DNA of 64,000 bases from Pseudomonadota bacterium. Lineage in GTDB: Bacteria; Myxococcota_A; UBA796; SXON01. Below are positions 26,086 through 34,091 of the stretch, piece after piece. The notes under the pieces are model-generated. The model made no database searches and was not told where the DNA came from. It saw only the letters and a list, made by a program, of their open reading frames with translations. Both the position numbers and the translations under genes were made by a program. How positions within the stretch are numbered: position 1 is the first letter of the stretch; every line of letters begins with the position of its first letter. The stretch lies in contig SXON01000156.1 in the NCBI GenBank assembly GCA_005778355.1, positions 1 to 64,000 on the forward strand, given 5' to 3'.

Positions 26086-27324
26086 CTATCGCGCGAGACG
26101 AGCCTCCTCGATGAGCCGCACCTGCTCCCCTGCGCGCGCCGCACGCGGGCGCCACTCCAGGACTGCGGCGCCATCGAGCCGCGGGCCGCGCGCGCGGAGG
26201 GCCTCTTCCACGTGCGCACCCACGGCCTTGCCCTCGGGGCAGCGGACCGTGTAGCGACCCGTGCTGCTGGACACGTGCAGGCTGCCCGGCGCGATCTTGC
26301 GTTCCACGAGAGCCCGGGCGAGGGCCACGACGCCCTCCACGTCAACCATCTCGGCACCCTCCCAGCGCACCGCGCCCCCCTCGCGCCTCACCGCGCGGCG
26401 CGCTCGCCGCCGCCACGCCCCCGCCGCGCCCAACGGCACGTAGGCCACCTGGTCGGCGTCGAGCAGGCCGGACACCTGCGCGGCCGTACGCCGTTCAGCG
26501 GCCACCGCCACGCGAAGGTGCAGGCCAATCGCCTGCCAGGCGCGCACGACCAGCGCCTCCGCCAGCGCCACGTGCTCGGCGGCCTTCCCGGCGGGCAGGG
26601 CGACGAGGAGCGCCCGACCCTGCCGCGAGACGTCGCCGATCTCGGCGCCGAGGAGGGTGCGGAGCTCCTCCACGACGTCGATCGAGGGAGCTTCTACCGC
26701 GCGTAGTGCCGGGCAGCGGCGCGTGGCGAGTCGAAGCGACATGCCGGGCACCACGCCGAGAGCGCGAGCCTCGGGCGACACGGAGGCCAGCCGCCGCGCC
26801 GCGCGGACGTTGTTCGCCACGACGGGGCGGAGCACGGCCACGGGGCCGCGCCCCACCGAGGCGTCGACCCGGCAGGCGGCGGCCCAACCCGGGGCGACCG
26901 GCCTCACCGCCAGCCAGGGCCCCTCGCGCATCACCGAGCCCCCGGGCTCCCGGCGCGCCATGCCGCTAACCGCCGCCGCTGGGCCGAGAGGGAGGCGAAC
27001 CGTGCGCACGCGAGCCGCCAGCCCGCCGACGGTGACCCACCGGCGCGGCGAGCAGCTCTCGCCGCTGCCATCGACCGCCCAGCCTGTGGGCGTGGCTCGA
27101 GCGAGGAGCGGGCGTCCGAGCCCCCGGGGGACGATCAACTGCCGCGCGAGGCTGGCACCTCCGTTGGCCGCTGCGGCCTGCGGCACCGCAACCAGCAAGT
27201 CGCCATCGAGCGTGGCGCCGGCGTGGCGAACCGCGAAGCAGCGCCCGCCACGGTCGAGCACTTCAGCGCCGAGGCGGCCCGGGGGGAAGACGGGGACGAG
27301 GCGGAGGGGCGAGGCGACGTTCAT
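26086..27324 (-). CDS. Y-family DNA polymerase-like protein lacking catalytic acids (ImuB-like)
   Basis: This is a 412-aa protein. From about residue 155 the order of landmarks follows Y-family polymerases (DinB/ImuB): VDASVGRGPVAVL, then SPEARALGVVPGMSLRLATR with CPALRAV, which matches the 'EAR-x-x-GV-x-x-GM-x-x-x-A-x-x-x-CP' palm/fingers signature. The expected S-x-DE catalytic pair is replaced by VSRQG, so the enzyme should be polymerase-dead, as ImuB is. About 150 N-terminal residues are unrelated to the family. The ATG at 27324 has GGAG five bases upstream. A LexA-like sequence lies 30 bp further up. Neither ImuA nor DnaE2 is in view. Remote family assignment by eye. Confidence 0.5.
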   Translation of the reverse strand: MNVASPLRLVPVFPPGRLGAEVLDRGGRCFAVRHAGATLDGDLLVAVPQAAAANGGASLARQLIVPRGLGRPLLARATPTGWAVDGSGESCSPRRWVTVGGLAARVRTVRLPLGPAAAVSGMARREPGGSVMREGPWLAVRPVAPGWAAACRVDASVGRGPVAVLRPVVANNVRAARRLASVSPEARALGVVPGMSLRLATRRCPALRAVEAPSIDVVEELRTLLGAEIGDVSRQGRALLVALPAGKAAEHVALAEALVVRAWQAIGLHLRVAVAAERRTAAQVSGLLDADQVAYVPLGAAGAWRRRARRAVRREGGAVRWEGAEMVDVEGVVALARALVERKIAPGSLHVSSSTGRYTVRCPEGKAVGAHVEEALRARGPRLDGAAVLEWRPRAARAGEQVRLIEEARLAR

Positions 27325-27353
27325 GGTAGCTCCGTGGGTCACGCAGCTACTTT

Positions 27354-27370
27354 ACTGAACTTGCCATTAG
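27354..27370 (-). promoter_or_regulatory. Possible LexA-type box ahead of the Y-family-like gene
   Basis: Read on the minus strand, CTAATGGCAAGTTCAGT has the CTR and GTTCAG ends of the Myxococcus-type LexA motif as I recall it (CTRHAMRYBYGTTCAGS), with mismatches in between (about 12 of 17 agree). It lies 30-46 bp upstream of the ATG at 27324. SOS control of a mutagenesis-type gene would make sense, but the match is weak. Confidence 0.3.
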
Positions 27371-27371
27371 T

Positions 27372-27396
27372 CTGACGACCAAAAAATGGTCGTCAG
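27372..27396 (-). terminator. Hairpin at the end of the RecB-like nuclease gene
   Basis: CTGACGACCA and TGGTCGTCAG form a perfect 10-bp stem with an A5 loop (T5 on the transcript of the minus strand). It contains the nuclease stop codon (27393-27395). No T tract follows the stem, so termination may be weak or Rho-assisted. Confidence 0.4.
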
Positions 27397-28316
27397 CAAT
27401 TTTCTCGTGCGCAGCTCCGCCTGAAGTTGCAGCGGCGACAGGCCTCTGCACCGGGGGGCAGCACCTGAAAATCATCTTTGTCAGCGATGTTATTCCCGAC
27501 ATCGCGGAGCTTCGCGCGCATGGCGGCAGCGCTCTCGGCCACCGCGCTCGCCGCCTTCGCCATCGCCGCAGAGTCGACCGCGTGACGCGTGGCCGTCCCA
27601 TGGCGAAGGTTCACGTGCATCGCGGTGATCGCGTCCTCCGCGACGCCGAGCTCCCGCACGCTGTAGAGACCGTAGATACCGAGCTGCGCGGCGATATTGT
27701 CGTCGTCGTGGTTGTCTCCCGTCTTCCAGTCGATGATCACGAGCCCGCCGCGATCGTCTTCCACCGCCACGTCGATCACCACGTACACGTCGGTGTCGCC
27801 GACGCGGAAACGACGCAGGTCTTCGAGCTCGCGGATGCGCTGGGGTACCTGGAGGAGGCGTCGGAAATACTTGTTGTCGTAGAGGCTCCGCACCTGTCGC
27901 TCGATCTCGTCGATAGCGGCATCCCATCGGGAATTTTCCACGGCCTGCGAGTAGTAGTGCTCCGCGAAGCCGGTGCGCTTCGCGGGGCGGCGTAGCCAGC
28001 TGCCGTTCGCGCTCCCGGCGATGTCCCGGGATGCTCCCTCTCGCGCGCGACCCACCGCCTCGTCGACCCCGGGCACCCATGCCTCGGTCCGGGCGGCGCG
28101 GAGAACCGCCTCGGCCACGCCGTGCACCACGGTCCCGGTCCACATCGGAATCGTCGTGAGTTTTTTCTGCACGTAGGCGTCGCGGACCTCGGCTGCTGCG
28201 TCGTCGGACCACCCTCCCCAGCTCCCGTAGTAGGTGAACCAGTAGGCACGCGGACACTGCGAGAAGCAGCGCGCGCGCGAGTGCGACCAGGTGAACTCGT
28301 TCTGCAAGTCGGGCAC
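27393..28316 (-). CDS. PD-(D/E)XK nuclease, RecB/Cas4-like with Cys cluster
   Basis: This 307-aa predicted DNA nuclease has the PD-(D/E)XK fold: the core VIDVAVEDDRGGLVIIDWKTG (Asp, then D-W-K) lies near residues 180-205 and QLGIYGLYS near 220. The C-terminal Cys cluster (C-x2-C-x5-C-x5-C) together with an N-terminal Cys resembles the 4Fe-4S arrangement of AddB/Cas4-like nucleases. The N-terminus NEFTWSHSRARCFSQCPRAY is typical of stand-alone members of this family, which supports the GTG at 28316 (a second GTG lies at 28331). It is divergent from the glycosyltransferase. The substrate is unknown; a DNA repair role is likely. Confidence 0.8.
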   Translation of the reverse strand: MPDLQNEFTWSHSRARCFSQCPRAYWFTYYGSWGGWSDDAAAEVRDAYVQKKLTTIPMWTGTVVHGVAEAVLRAARTEAWVPGVDEAVGRAREGASRDIAGSANGSWLRRPAKRTGFAEHYYSQAVENSRWDAAIDEIERQVRSLYDNKYFRRLLQVPQRIRELEDLRRFRVGDTDVYVVIDVAVEDDRGGLVIIDWKTGDNHDDDNIAAQLGIYGLYSVRELGVAEDAITAMHVNLRHGTATRHAVDSAAMAKAASAVAESAAAMRAKLRDVGNNIADKDDFQVLPPGAEACRRCNFRRSCARENC

Positions 28317-28343
28317 GGCCTCAAGCTTCACACGGCGGAGGGA

Positions 28344-29450
28344 GTGGCGAGGTGCCGCCTGATTACTTGCCGTCCGTTGCACGTCGTCCTCGCCAACCTG
28401 CACTGGAGCCCTCGGCATTCCGCGAGCTGGTTCGACCCGTGGCTTGGCGACACGATGCACGCGCCGCTCGCGCTCGCCCTCACGCGCCTTGGCCTCCGGG
28501 TGACGGTCGTCCAGGAGGGTCCAGTGCCTTCTGTGTCGCGACACGAGGGGGTGGAACTGCATGTGGTGCGGCCGTCCCACCGCACTCGGCTGGCCCGGTG
28601 GTCGACTCGCTGGCGCCCCTTCCCCGCCGCGCACTCGGTGGCGTGGTCGCTCGTGGAGGCCGTCGCCGAGGCCCGCCCGGACCGCGTTCACAGCTTCGAT
28701 CTCGTGGCCTACCCCACGCTCCGCGCGCTCGGTACCATCGCCCCGGTGATCGCCACCTTCCACGGGGGCGCGGCGGTGCAGGCGGCGCTGCGGCGACCGC
28801 TCGAGGCGACCGCGCTCCGCAGGGTGACAGCCTGCTTTACCGCCCGCGAACAAGCCGAGCCGTGGATTGAGAACGGTGCGCTTTCTCCCTCGCAAGTCGA
28901 GGAGGTGTTCGAGCTGTCGAGCCACCTCCCGTTCCGCCGCCGGCCCCGCCTACCCGGCACGCCGGCGCTTCTGCATCTCGGTCGATTCCACCCGGTGAAG
29001 GACTTCGACACTACGCTCCGCGGCGTGCGTGCCGTCCTGGCGCGCCACCCGGGCACGGTTCTACATCTGGGCTGGCGTGAGGGCACGCCGCCAGAGACCC
29101 CCGGCGTGCCCTCGGTGCGACACGGAGTCGCGTCGCCTCAGCGTGTGGCGGATCTGCTTGCCGGGGCTGATTGCCTCGTCCAGGCGAGCGTGCGCGAGGT
29201 GTGCGGTCGCGCGCCGATGGAGGCCATGGCCAGCGGCTGTGTGCCGGTGCTCAGCGACATCCCGCCCTGGCGCAGATTGCTCGGCCCGCTGCCGACACGT
29301 TTCCCGGTGGGGGACGCCGAGGCCCTGGCCGACGCGGTCGACCGGGCGCTGGGAGTATCGCCCGAGGTCGTGCGCGCCCGCTTCGATGCCGCGCTCTCGT
29401 GGGATCAGATCGCAGCGCGATACGCCGAGATCTACGCCAGGCCCTCGTAG
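28344..29450 (+). CDS. GT-B glycosyltransferase (GT4-like)
   Basis: This is a family 4-type glycosyltransferase of about 368 aa. The N-terminal acceptor domain has VVLANLHWSPRHSASWFDPW. The C-terminal nucleotide-sugar domain has LLHLGRFHPVKDFDTTLRG, VRHGVASPQRVADLLAGADC and the E-x7-E stretch EVCGRAPMEAMASGCVPVLS. It probably transfers a sugar to a surface polysaccharide or lipid. The start is uncertain: GTG 28344 or TTG 28377, the latter directly before the HVVLANLH strand. It converges with the YdjC gene, overlapping by 19 bp. Confidence 0.82.
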   Translation: MARCRLITCRPLHVVLANLHWSPRHSASWFDPWLGDTMHAPLALALTRLGLRVTVVQEGPVPSVSRHEGVELHVVRPSHRTRLARWSTRWRPFPAAHSVAWSLVEAVAEARPDRVHSFDLVAYPTLRALGTIAPVIATFHGGAAVQAALRRPLEATALRRVTACFTAREQAEPWIENGALSPSQVEEVFELSSHLPFRRRPRLPGTPALLHLGRFHPVKDFDTTLRGVRAVLARHPGTVLHLGWREGTPPETPGVPSVRHGVASPQRVADLLAGADCLVQASVREVCGRAPMEAMASGCVPVLSDIPPWRRLLGPLPTRFPVGDAEALADAVDRALGVSPEVVRARFDAALSWDQIAARYAEIYARPS

Positions 29451-30124
29451 GAGTAGAGCACGCCGCCGAACCGTGCCCAGGGGTCGCCCCGGAGCCATTC
29501 GAGCTCGTCGGCATACACCGGTTCGTCGCGACCGGGGTGGCACATCACCTCCACGGTGTCCACTCGCCAGCCGCTCTCGAGGGCCACCTTCACCCGCGCG
29601 GCGGGGCCGAACCCATCGCTGCTCCAGAGGCCGGCCAATCGCAAGCGAGTGCCCGTCGCGTGCGCCCTCGCCACGCGGCGCAGGCCCACCGGGGGAACGG
29701 CCCCGACTCCCCGGACCCAGCGGACGCCGTGTTGTTTGGCGACGGTGGCCACGGCATCGAGCACGACGGGCTGCCAGTGAAGATGCTGGTGGCTGTCGAT
29801 ATGGCTGATCCGGGCGCCTGTTTCCAAGAGCCGCTCCGCCTGCGCGTTCATCTCTGCGACCAGCGCGGCGCGCGCCCCGAAGGGCCAGTGCACCGGCCGG
29901 CCCGGCAGCCACTTGTCCAGCGCCCTGGTGAGGGGCGGGAACTCGGAGACATCGACGTGGAGCCCCACGGCAACACCGGCGAGCGCCGAACGGGCCGCGA
30001 CGAAGCTCGGCCCGGTGACGATGGTGCTCATGTCGGAGATCCATCCCTGGTCGAGCCCTTGCAGGATGGCCCGATCGACCTCCGTTGAGAGGCCGAGGTC
30101 GTCGGCGTTGACAATGACGCGCAC
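29432..30124 (-). CDS. YdjC/ChbG-family carbohydrate deacetylase
   Basis: This 230-aa metal-dependent hydrolase of the ChbG/YdjC family removes acetyl groups from amino-sugar oligosaccharides. The metal-binding Asp pair is in IVNADDLGLS at the N-terminus; HVDVSE is near 55, ISHIDSHQHLHW near 105, and VMCHPG near 195. The length is normal for the family. Its neighbour is a glycosyltransferase, which suggests a shared glycan, but the two are convergent rather than in one operon. Confidence 0.85.
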   Translation of the reverse strand: MRVIVNADDLGLSTEVDRAILQGLDQGWISDMSTIVTGPSFVAARSALAGVAVGLHVDVSEFPPLTRALDKWLPGRPVHWPFGARAALVAEMNAQAERLLETGARISHIDSHQHLHWQPVVLDAVATVAKQHGVRWVRGVGAVPPVGLRRVARAHATGTRLRLAGLWSSDGFGPAARVKVALESGWRVDTVEVMCHPGRDEPVYADELEWLRGDPWARFGGVLYSYEGLA

Positions 30125-30177
30125 GACCCGGTTCTACCAAAGCCGAGCGCGGAGCGTGCGCGGATTATGTCGGCGTC

Positions 30178-30954
30178 GTGTCGATCTTCCTGAGCCTGGG
30201 GCGGCAACGACTAAAGGCCGCGCTGGCCTACCGCGGCGACCTTGCGGCGAGTGCCCTCTCCAACGTGCTCATCGTGTGCACCGGACTCGTGTTTCTGGTG
30301 GCCCTGATGGACAAGGTGCCGCGCATGGGCGACTGGTCACGCGCACAGATGGTCTTCACCTGGGGTTTCGCGGAGTGCGCGATCGGGGTGCTGTACCTGC
30401 TCTTCGGTGGCTTGTTCGTGGCTAACCACCGATACATCCTTGGGGGCGAGCTCGACCGTACGCTCCTGCGCCCGGCGAACCCGCTCGGGCAACTCCTCGC
30501 CGAGAACCTGGGTATCGACGACGTCTCCGTGATCCTCGTTGGCCTGGCGGTGATGGGCTGGGCGGCCCCTGGCATCGAGGGCGTCGAGTCCTGGCGCTGG
30601 CTACTACTCCCCTTCTTCCTGCTTTCCGCCACGTTTACCCTCGGCGGGCTCTTGATCGGCTTCGTGTCGGTGGGCCTCCGTCTGCACCATCGCGGCACGG
30701 CGGTGGGGCTGGTGTCGCACCTCGCAATCTTCAATCGCTACCCGATCGACCTTTTCGGCCCGCCGCTCCGATGGCTGCTTACCTTTGCCCTGCCGCTGGC
30801 CTTCGCCGGGTTCTACCCTGCGTCCTTCTTCCTCGGCGGCGACCGCTTCCTCGTCTACGCCGTCGCGACGCCTGCGGTGGCGCTCACCACGCTCTCGCTG
30901 GGCTACGCGGCGTGGCACCACGGCTTGCGCAGCTGGTCGTCGACGGGCACGTAG
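30178..30954 (+). CDS. ABC-2 type transporter permease, orphan
   Basis: This 258-aa integral membrane protein with about six TM helices begins MSIFLSLGRQRLKAALAYRG and contains the GGELDRTLLRPANPL loop, characteristic of the ABC-2/DUF990 permease family in which two such permeases plus one ATPase form an exporter. Neither the ATPase nor the second permease is adjacent, so it is either an orphan or works with subunits encoded elsewhere. The start is GTG 30178. It converges on the small membrane protein gene with a 2-bp gap. Confidence 0.75.
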   Translation: MSIFLSLGRQRLKAALAYRGDLAASALSNVLIVCTGLVFLVALMDKVPRMGDWSRAQMVFTWGFAECAIGVLYLLFGGLFVANHRYILGGELDRTLLRPANPLGQLLAENLGIDDVSVILVGLAVMGWAAPGIEGVESWRWLLLPFFLLSATFTLGGLLIGFVSVGLRLHHRGTAVGLVSHLAIFNRYPIDLFGPPLRWLLTFALPLAFAGFYPASFFLGGDRFLVYAVATPAVALTTLSLGYAAWHHGLRSWSSTGT

Positions 30955-30956
30955 GC

Positions 30957-31160
30957 TCAGGGGTAGTAGGCCCCCGCCACCAGCAGGACGGCGAGGATCC
31001 AGCTCCACCACGTGGAGCCGACCACGAAGGTGAGCCCGAGGAGGACCACGCCGAGGACGATCTTGCGCGGCTCTTCGCGGCGTCGCCCGATTTGTAGGGT
31101 CGCGACGCCGATCGTGCCCGCGATCAGGCCGAAGGCGAGAGAGGCGGGAGACAGGTCCAT
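30957..31160 (-). CDS. Small two-helix membrane protein
   Basis: This 67-aa protein has two hydrophobic helices (about residues 7-22 and 33-64) joined by a basic turn (IGRRREEPRK). Function unknown. The second helix contains GSTWWSWILAVLLVAG. It lies just downstream of the large MopE/FG-GAP lipoprotein gene on the same strand, 12 bp away, so it may be co-expressed with it. Confidence 0.55.
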   Translation of the reverse strand: MDLSPASLAFGLIAGTIGVATLQIGRRREEPRKIVLGVVLLGLTFVVGSTWWSWILAVLLVAGAYYP

Positions 31161-31172
31161 GCCGAGCCGCTC

Positions 31173-34076
31173 CTAGAGCAGGTAGAAGGCCCCGGTGACA
31201 AGACCCCCGTAGGTGTATCCGGGGGCGCCCACGAGGCAGTCGTCAGCCCCGTCGCCGTCCACGTCGCCGAGCCGGAAGACGCCGGAGCCCGTGGCATAGT
31301 CGGCCCCCTCGGCCGGGTAGCTCGCGCTCGCGTCGACGGCGGGGATCGTCCCCGAGGGCACGCCGCTGTAGCGGAAGACCTCGCCGCCGTCGGCGTAGGC
31401 GCTGTCGCTGCCGGGGGCCCCCGCGAAGACGCTGCCTGTGCCGCTATTCTCGACGTCGACGATGGCCACAGCGGTCCCCAGCGCGTCGTCGGCAGCGGTG
31501 CCCGTCAGCACCGCGTCGGCACGCGAGAGCGAGATGTCGGCGGTGACGGGGCCCACGAGGAAGTAGGCCGCGCCCGCGTCGGTGGCCACGGCGTCGTAAC
31601 CGGGTGCGCCCACTACCATGTCGAGCGTGCCGTCACCGTCGAGATCGTAGAGGTCGAGATCGGTGCCGGCCTTGTCCTTGTAGGTCTCCCCACCCAGGGT
31701 GGCATCCGCAGAGGCCACGGTGGTATCGCCGCGAATGGGGCCGAGAAACACGTACACCGCGCCGGACTCCGCCGCGTCACCCTCGCCGCCCCAGCCACCC
31801 ACTACCAGGTCGTCGACGCCGTCACCGTCGATGTCGCCGGGCTCCGGGGGCAGGACCGAGAGACGAGACTGCGCGTCGCCGTCGATCACATGGTCGGCGG
31901 TGATCGCGCTGACGGTGCCGGTGAGGGCGCTGTCGAAGATGTAGACGGCGCCGGCTTCGCTGCCGCCGTCGTCGCGACCGGATGCGCTGGTGATCAACTC
32001 GGCTTTCCCGTCGTCATCGATGTCGCCGCCCAGCATCACCTCGGCGCCCACGTGGTCGTGCTCGTCGACGCCGTACACGAGCTTGGTGACGTCGGACAGG
32101 GCCTTCACGCCGGTTGACAGCTCAACGAGGTACGCCCGGCCTGTTCTTGTGCCGGACTCCTCGTTGTCCTCGGAACCCACGATGATCTCGTAGTCGCCAT
32201 CGCCGTCGATGTCGTAGGCGTTGGACACCGCGCTGGCTGCGCCCTCCCCGGAGTCGGTGCCCCACCAGCTGCCGAGTTCTCCAGTGAGCACGGCGGCGCC
32301 GGCGAAGGGGCCATCGAACCAGTAGGCGGCACCCGCATTGCTCGCAACCCCGAAGGTGCGGTCGTCGCCCGGCACGCCGAGGATGATCTCGGCGTAGCCG
32401 TCGCCATCGGTGTCGGGCGCGGGGGCGGCAACCAGGCCCAGCTCGTCGTCGCCCTCCACCCCGATGAGCGTCGCATCCGCGTCGCCGAAAGTACAGTCGG
32501 GATCGGTGCTGTCGCAGTCCTGATCGATCGCGTCGCCGCAGGTCTCCGGCGCGCCCGGGTAGGTGCGCGGCGCGACGTCGTCGCAGTCGCCGCCGAGGGC
32601 CACGTTGAACTCGCCCAGGCCCTCGCAGGCGCACAGCGAGCCGTCGCCGTAACCATCGCCGTCCGCATCGCTGTACCAGTCCGTGCAGGCGATGGCGCCG
32701 ATCTCGTTCGCGTCCTGGTCGCAGTCGTCGTCGGCCTCGGTGATGCAGGTCTCGGCGGCGCCCGGGTAGGTGGTGCGGGCGTCGTCGTCGCAATCGGTGT
32801 TGTCGGCCACGTGGCCGAGGGGGCGGTCGCAGGCCTCGGTGCTGCGCCAGCGATGGCCGAAGCCGTCGCCGTCGTTGTCCACGTGCCAGGTCAGCGCGTC
32901 GGCGGCATTCTCGTCGACCGTCCCCTCGCAGTCGTTGTCGATGCCGTCGCATACTTCGCTCGCGACGGGGCTGACCGCCGAGTCGCCGTCGTCGCACTCC
33001 TCGCAGGCGCGGTAGCCGTCGCCATCGTTATCGACCGTCCCTGCGAATCCGTCGCAGTTCATGTCGACGCTGCTCTCGCAGTCGGTCTCGGCTGCGCCGG
33101 GGTGGACGGTGTCGTTGTTGTCGTTGCAGTCAGTGGACAGGCGGGAGCTTCGACTGGGCTCCTCGCAGGATGTGGTCGCGACACCGGCGTCGCCGTAGCC
33201 ATCGCCGTCGTCGTCGGCATACCAGGTGAAGGCGTCGGTGGCGTCGGTATCAACGCTGCCGTCGCAGTCGTCGTCGATGCCGTTACAAAGCTCCACGTTG
33301 CCCGGGTACACGAGACCGTCGGCATCGTCGCAGTCCTCGGAGAGCGACACGTGGTCGCGCGGGGCTTCGCAGCTCCAGGTAGGCTCGATCACCGCGTCGC
33401 CCCAGCCGTCGCCATCGAGGTCGGGGTACCATGGCTGTCCGCCCGCGACCCAGTCGTCGAGGTCGTCGGGGAGGCCGTCGCAGTCCTCGTCGGTGTCGGA
33501 CGCGTCGCACACCTCGGGGGCGCGGGGGGACACGTCGTCGCGGGCGTCGTCGCAGTCCACGTCGTTGCCGACGAAGCCGACCGGGGCCTCGCAGGCCAGA
33601 GAGGGCTCGCCGGCCCCGTAGCCGTCGCCGTCGTCGTCGGCCCACCAGTCCACGAGGTCGGTGCTGTCGGCTTCCATGACCAGGCCGTCGCAGTCGTGGT
33701 CGTCGCCGTCGCACAGCTCGGGGGCGCCCGGGTAGATGGTGGGGTCGGAGGGGCCGCAGTCCGTGTTGTCGAGCGTCCAGCCGCGATCGATCGTGCACGA
33801 GGTGGTGGTCCACGCGGGGTCGCCGTAGCTGTCGACGTCCTGGTCGCGGTACAGCGTGATCTGTGGGCTGTCCTCGTCGAGGATGCCGTCACAGTCGTTG
33901 TCGGTGCCGTCGCAAGTGTCGACGCTGCCCTGGTAGACGTCGCCGTCGTTGGGCGCGCAGTCATCGTCGTCGACAACACCGTCGCCGTCGGCGTCGTCGG
34001 CGGTGGCGTCGTCGTCCTTGTCGCCCGGGTCGAGCAGGGGACAACCCGCGAGCACGACGAGGAGGAGGCGAATCAC
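31173..34076 (-). CDS. Large lipoprotein: MopE-type repeats plus FG-GAP repeats
   Basis: This 967-aa surface lipoprotein has a GTG start and reads MIRLLLVVLAGC, with the lipobox Cys at 12. Residues about 25-450 hold about a dozen MopE-type units (D-x-D-G-D-G-Y plus C-D-D and C-D-G-x-D-N-D-C-D-G) with paired Cys, predicted to bind Ca or other metals. Residues about 490-967 hold FG-GAP/integrin-like repeats (DIDGDGVDDLVVGG; DLDGDGTLDMVVGAPG; DVDGDGADDCLVGAPG), likely forming a seven-bladed propeller. It is probably exposed on the outer membrane for adhesion or metal binding; that is inference. Confidence 0.78.
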   Translation of the reverse strand: MIRLLLVVLAGCPLLDPGDKDDDATADDADGDGVVDDDDCAPNDGDVYQGSVDTCDGTDNDCDGILDEDSPQITLYRDQDVDSYGDPAWTTTSCTIDRGWTLDNTDCGPSDPTIYPGAPELCDGDDHDCDGLVMEADSTDLVDWWADDDGDGYGAGEPSLACEAPVGFVGNDVDCDDARDDVSPRAPEVCDASDTDEDCDGLPDDLDDWVAGGQPWYPDLDGDGWGDAVIEPTWSCEAPRDHVSLSEDCDDADGLVYPGNVELCNGIDDDCDGSVDTDATDAFTWYADDDGDGYGDAGVATTSCEEPSRSSRLSTDCNDNNDTVHPGAAETDCESSVDMNCDGFAGTVDNDGDGYRACEECDDGDSAVSPVASEVCDGIDNDCEGTVDENAADALTWHVDNDGDGFGHRWRSTEACDRPLGHVADNTDCDDDARTTYPGAAETCITEADDDCDQDANEIGAIACTDWYSDADGDGYGDGSLCACEGLGEFNVALGGDCDDVAPRTYPGAPETCGDAIDQDCDSTDPDCTFGDADATLIGVEGDDELGLVAAPAPDTDGDGYAEIILGVPGDDRTFGVASNAGAAYWFDGPFAGAAVLTGELGSWWGTDSGEGAASAVSNAYDIDGDGDYEIIVGSEDNEESGTRTGRAYLVELSTGVKALSDVTKLVYGVDEHDHVGAEVMLGGDIDDDGKAELITSASGRDDGGSEAGAVYIFDSALTGTVSAITADHVIDGDAQSRLSVLPPEPGDIDGDGVDDLVVGGWGGEGDAAESGAVYVFLGPIRGDTTVASADATLGGETYKDKAGTDLDLYDLDGDGTLDMVVGAPGYDAVATDAGAAYFLVGPVTADISLSRADAVLTGTAADDALGTAVAIVDVENSGTGSVFAGAPGSDSAYADGGEVFRYSGVPSGTIPAVDASASYPAEGADYATGSGVFRLGDVDGDGADDCLVGAPGYTYGGLVTGAFYLL

Positions 34077-34091
34077 GACGCAGTGTAGCCG

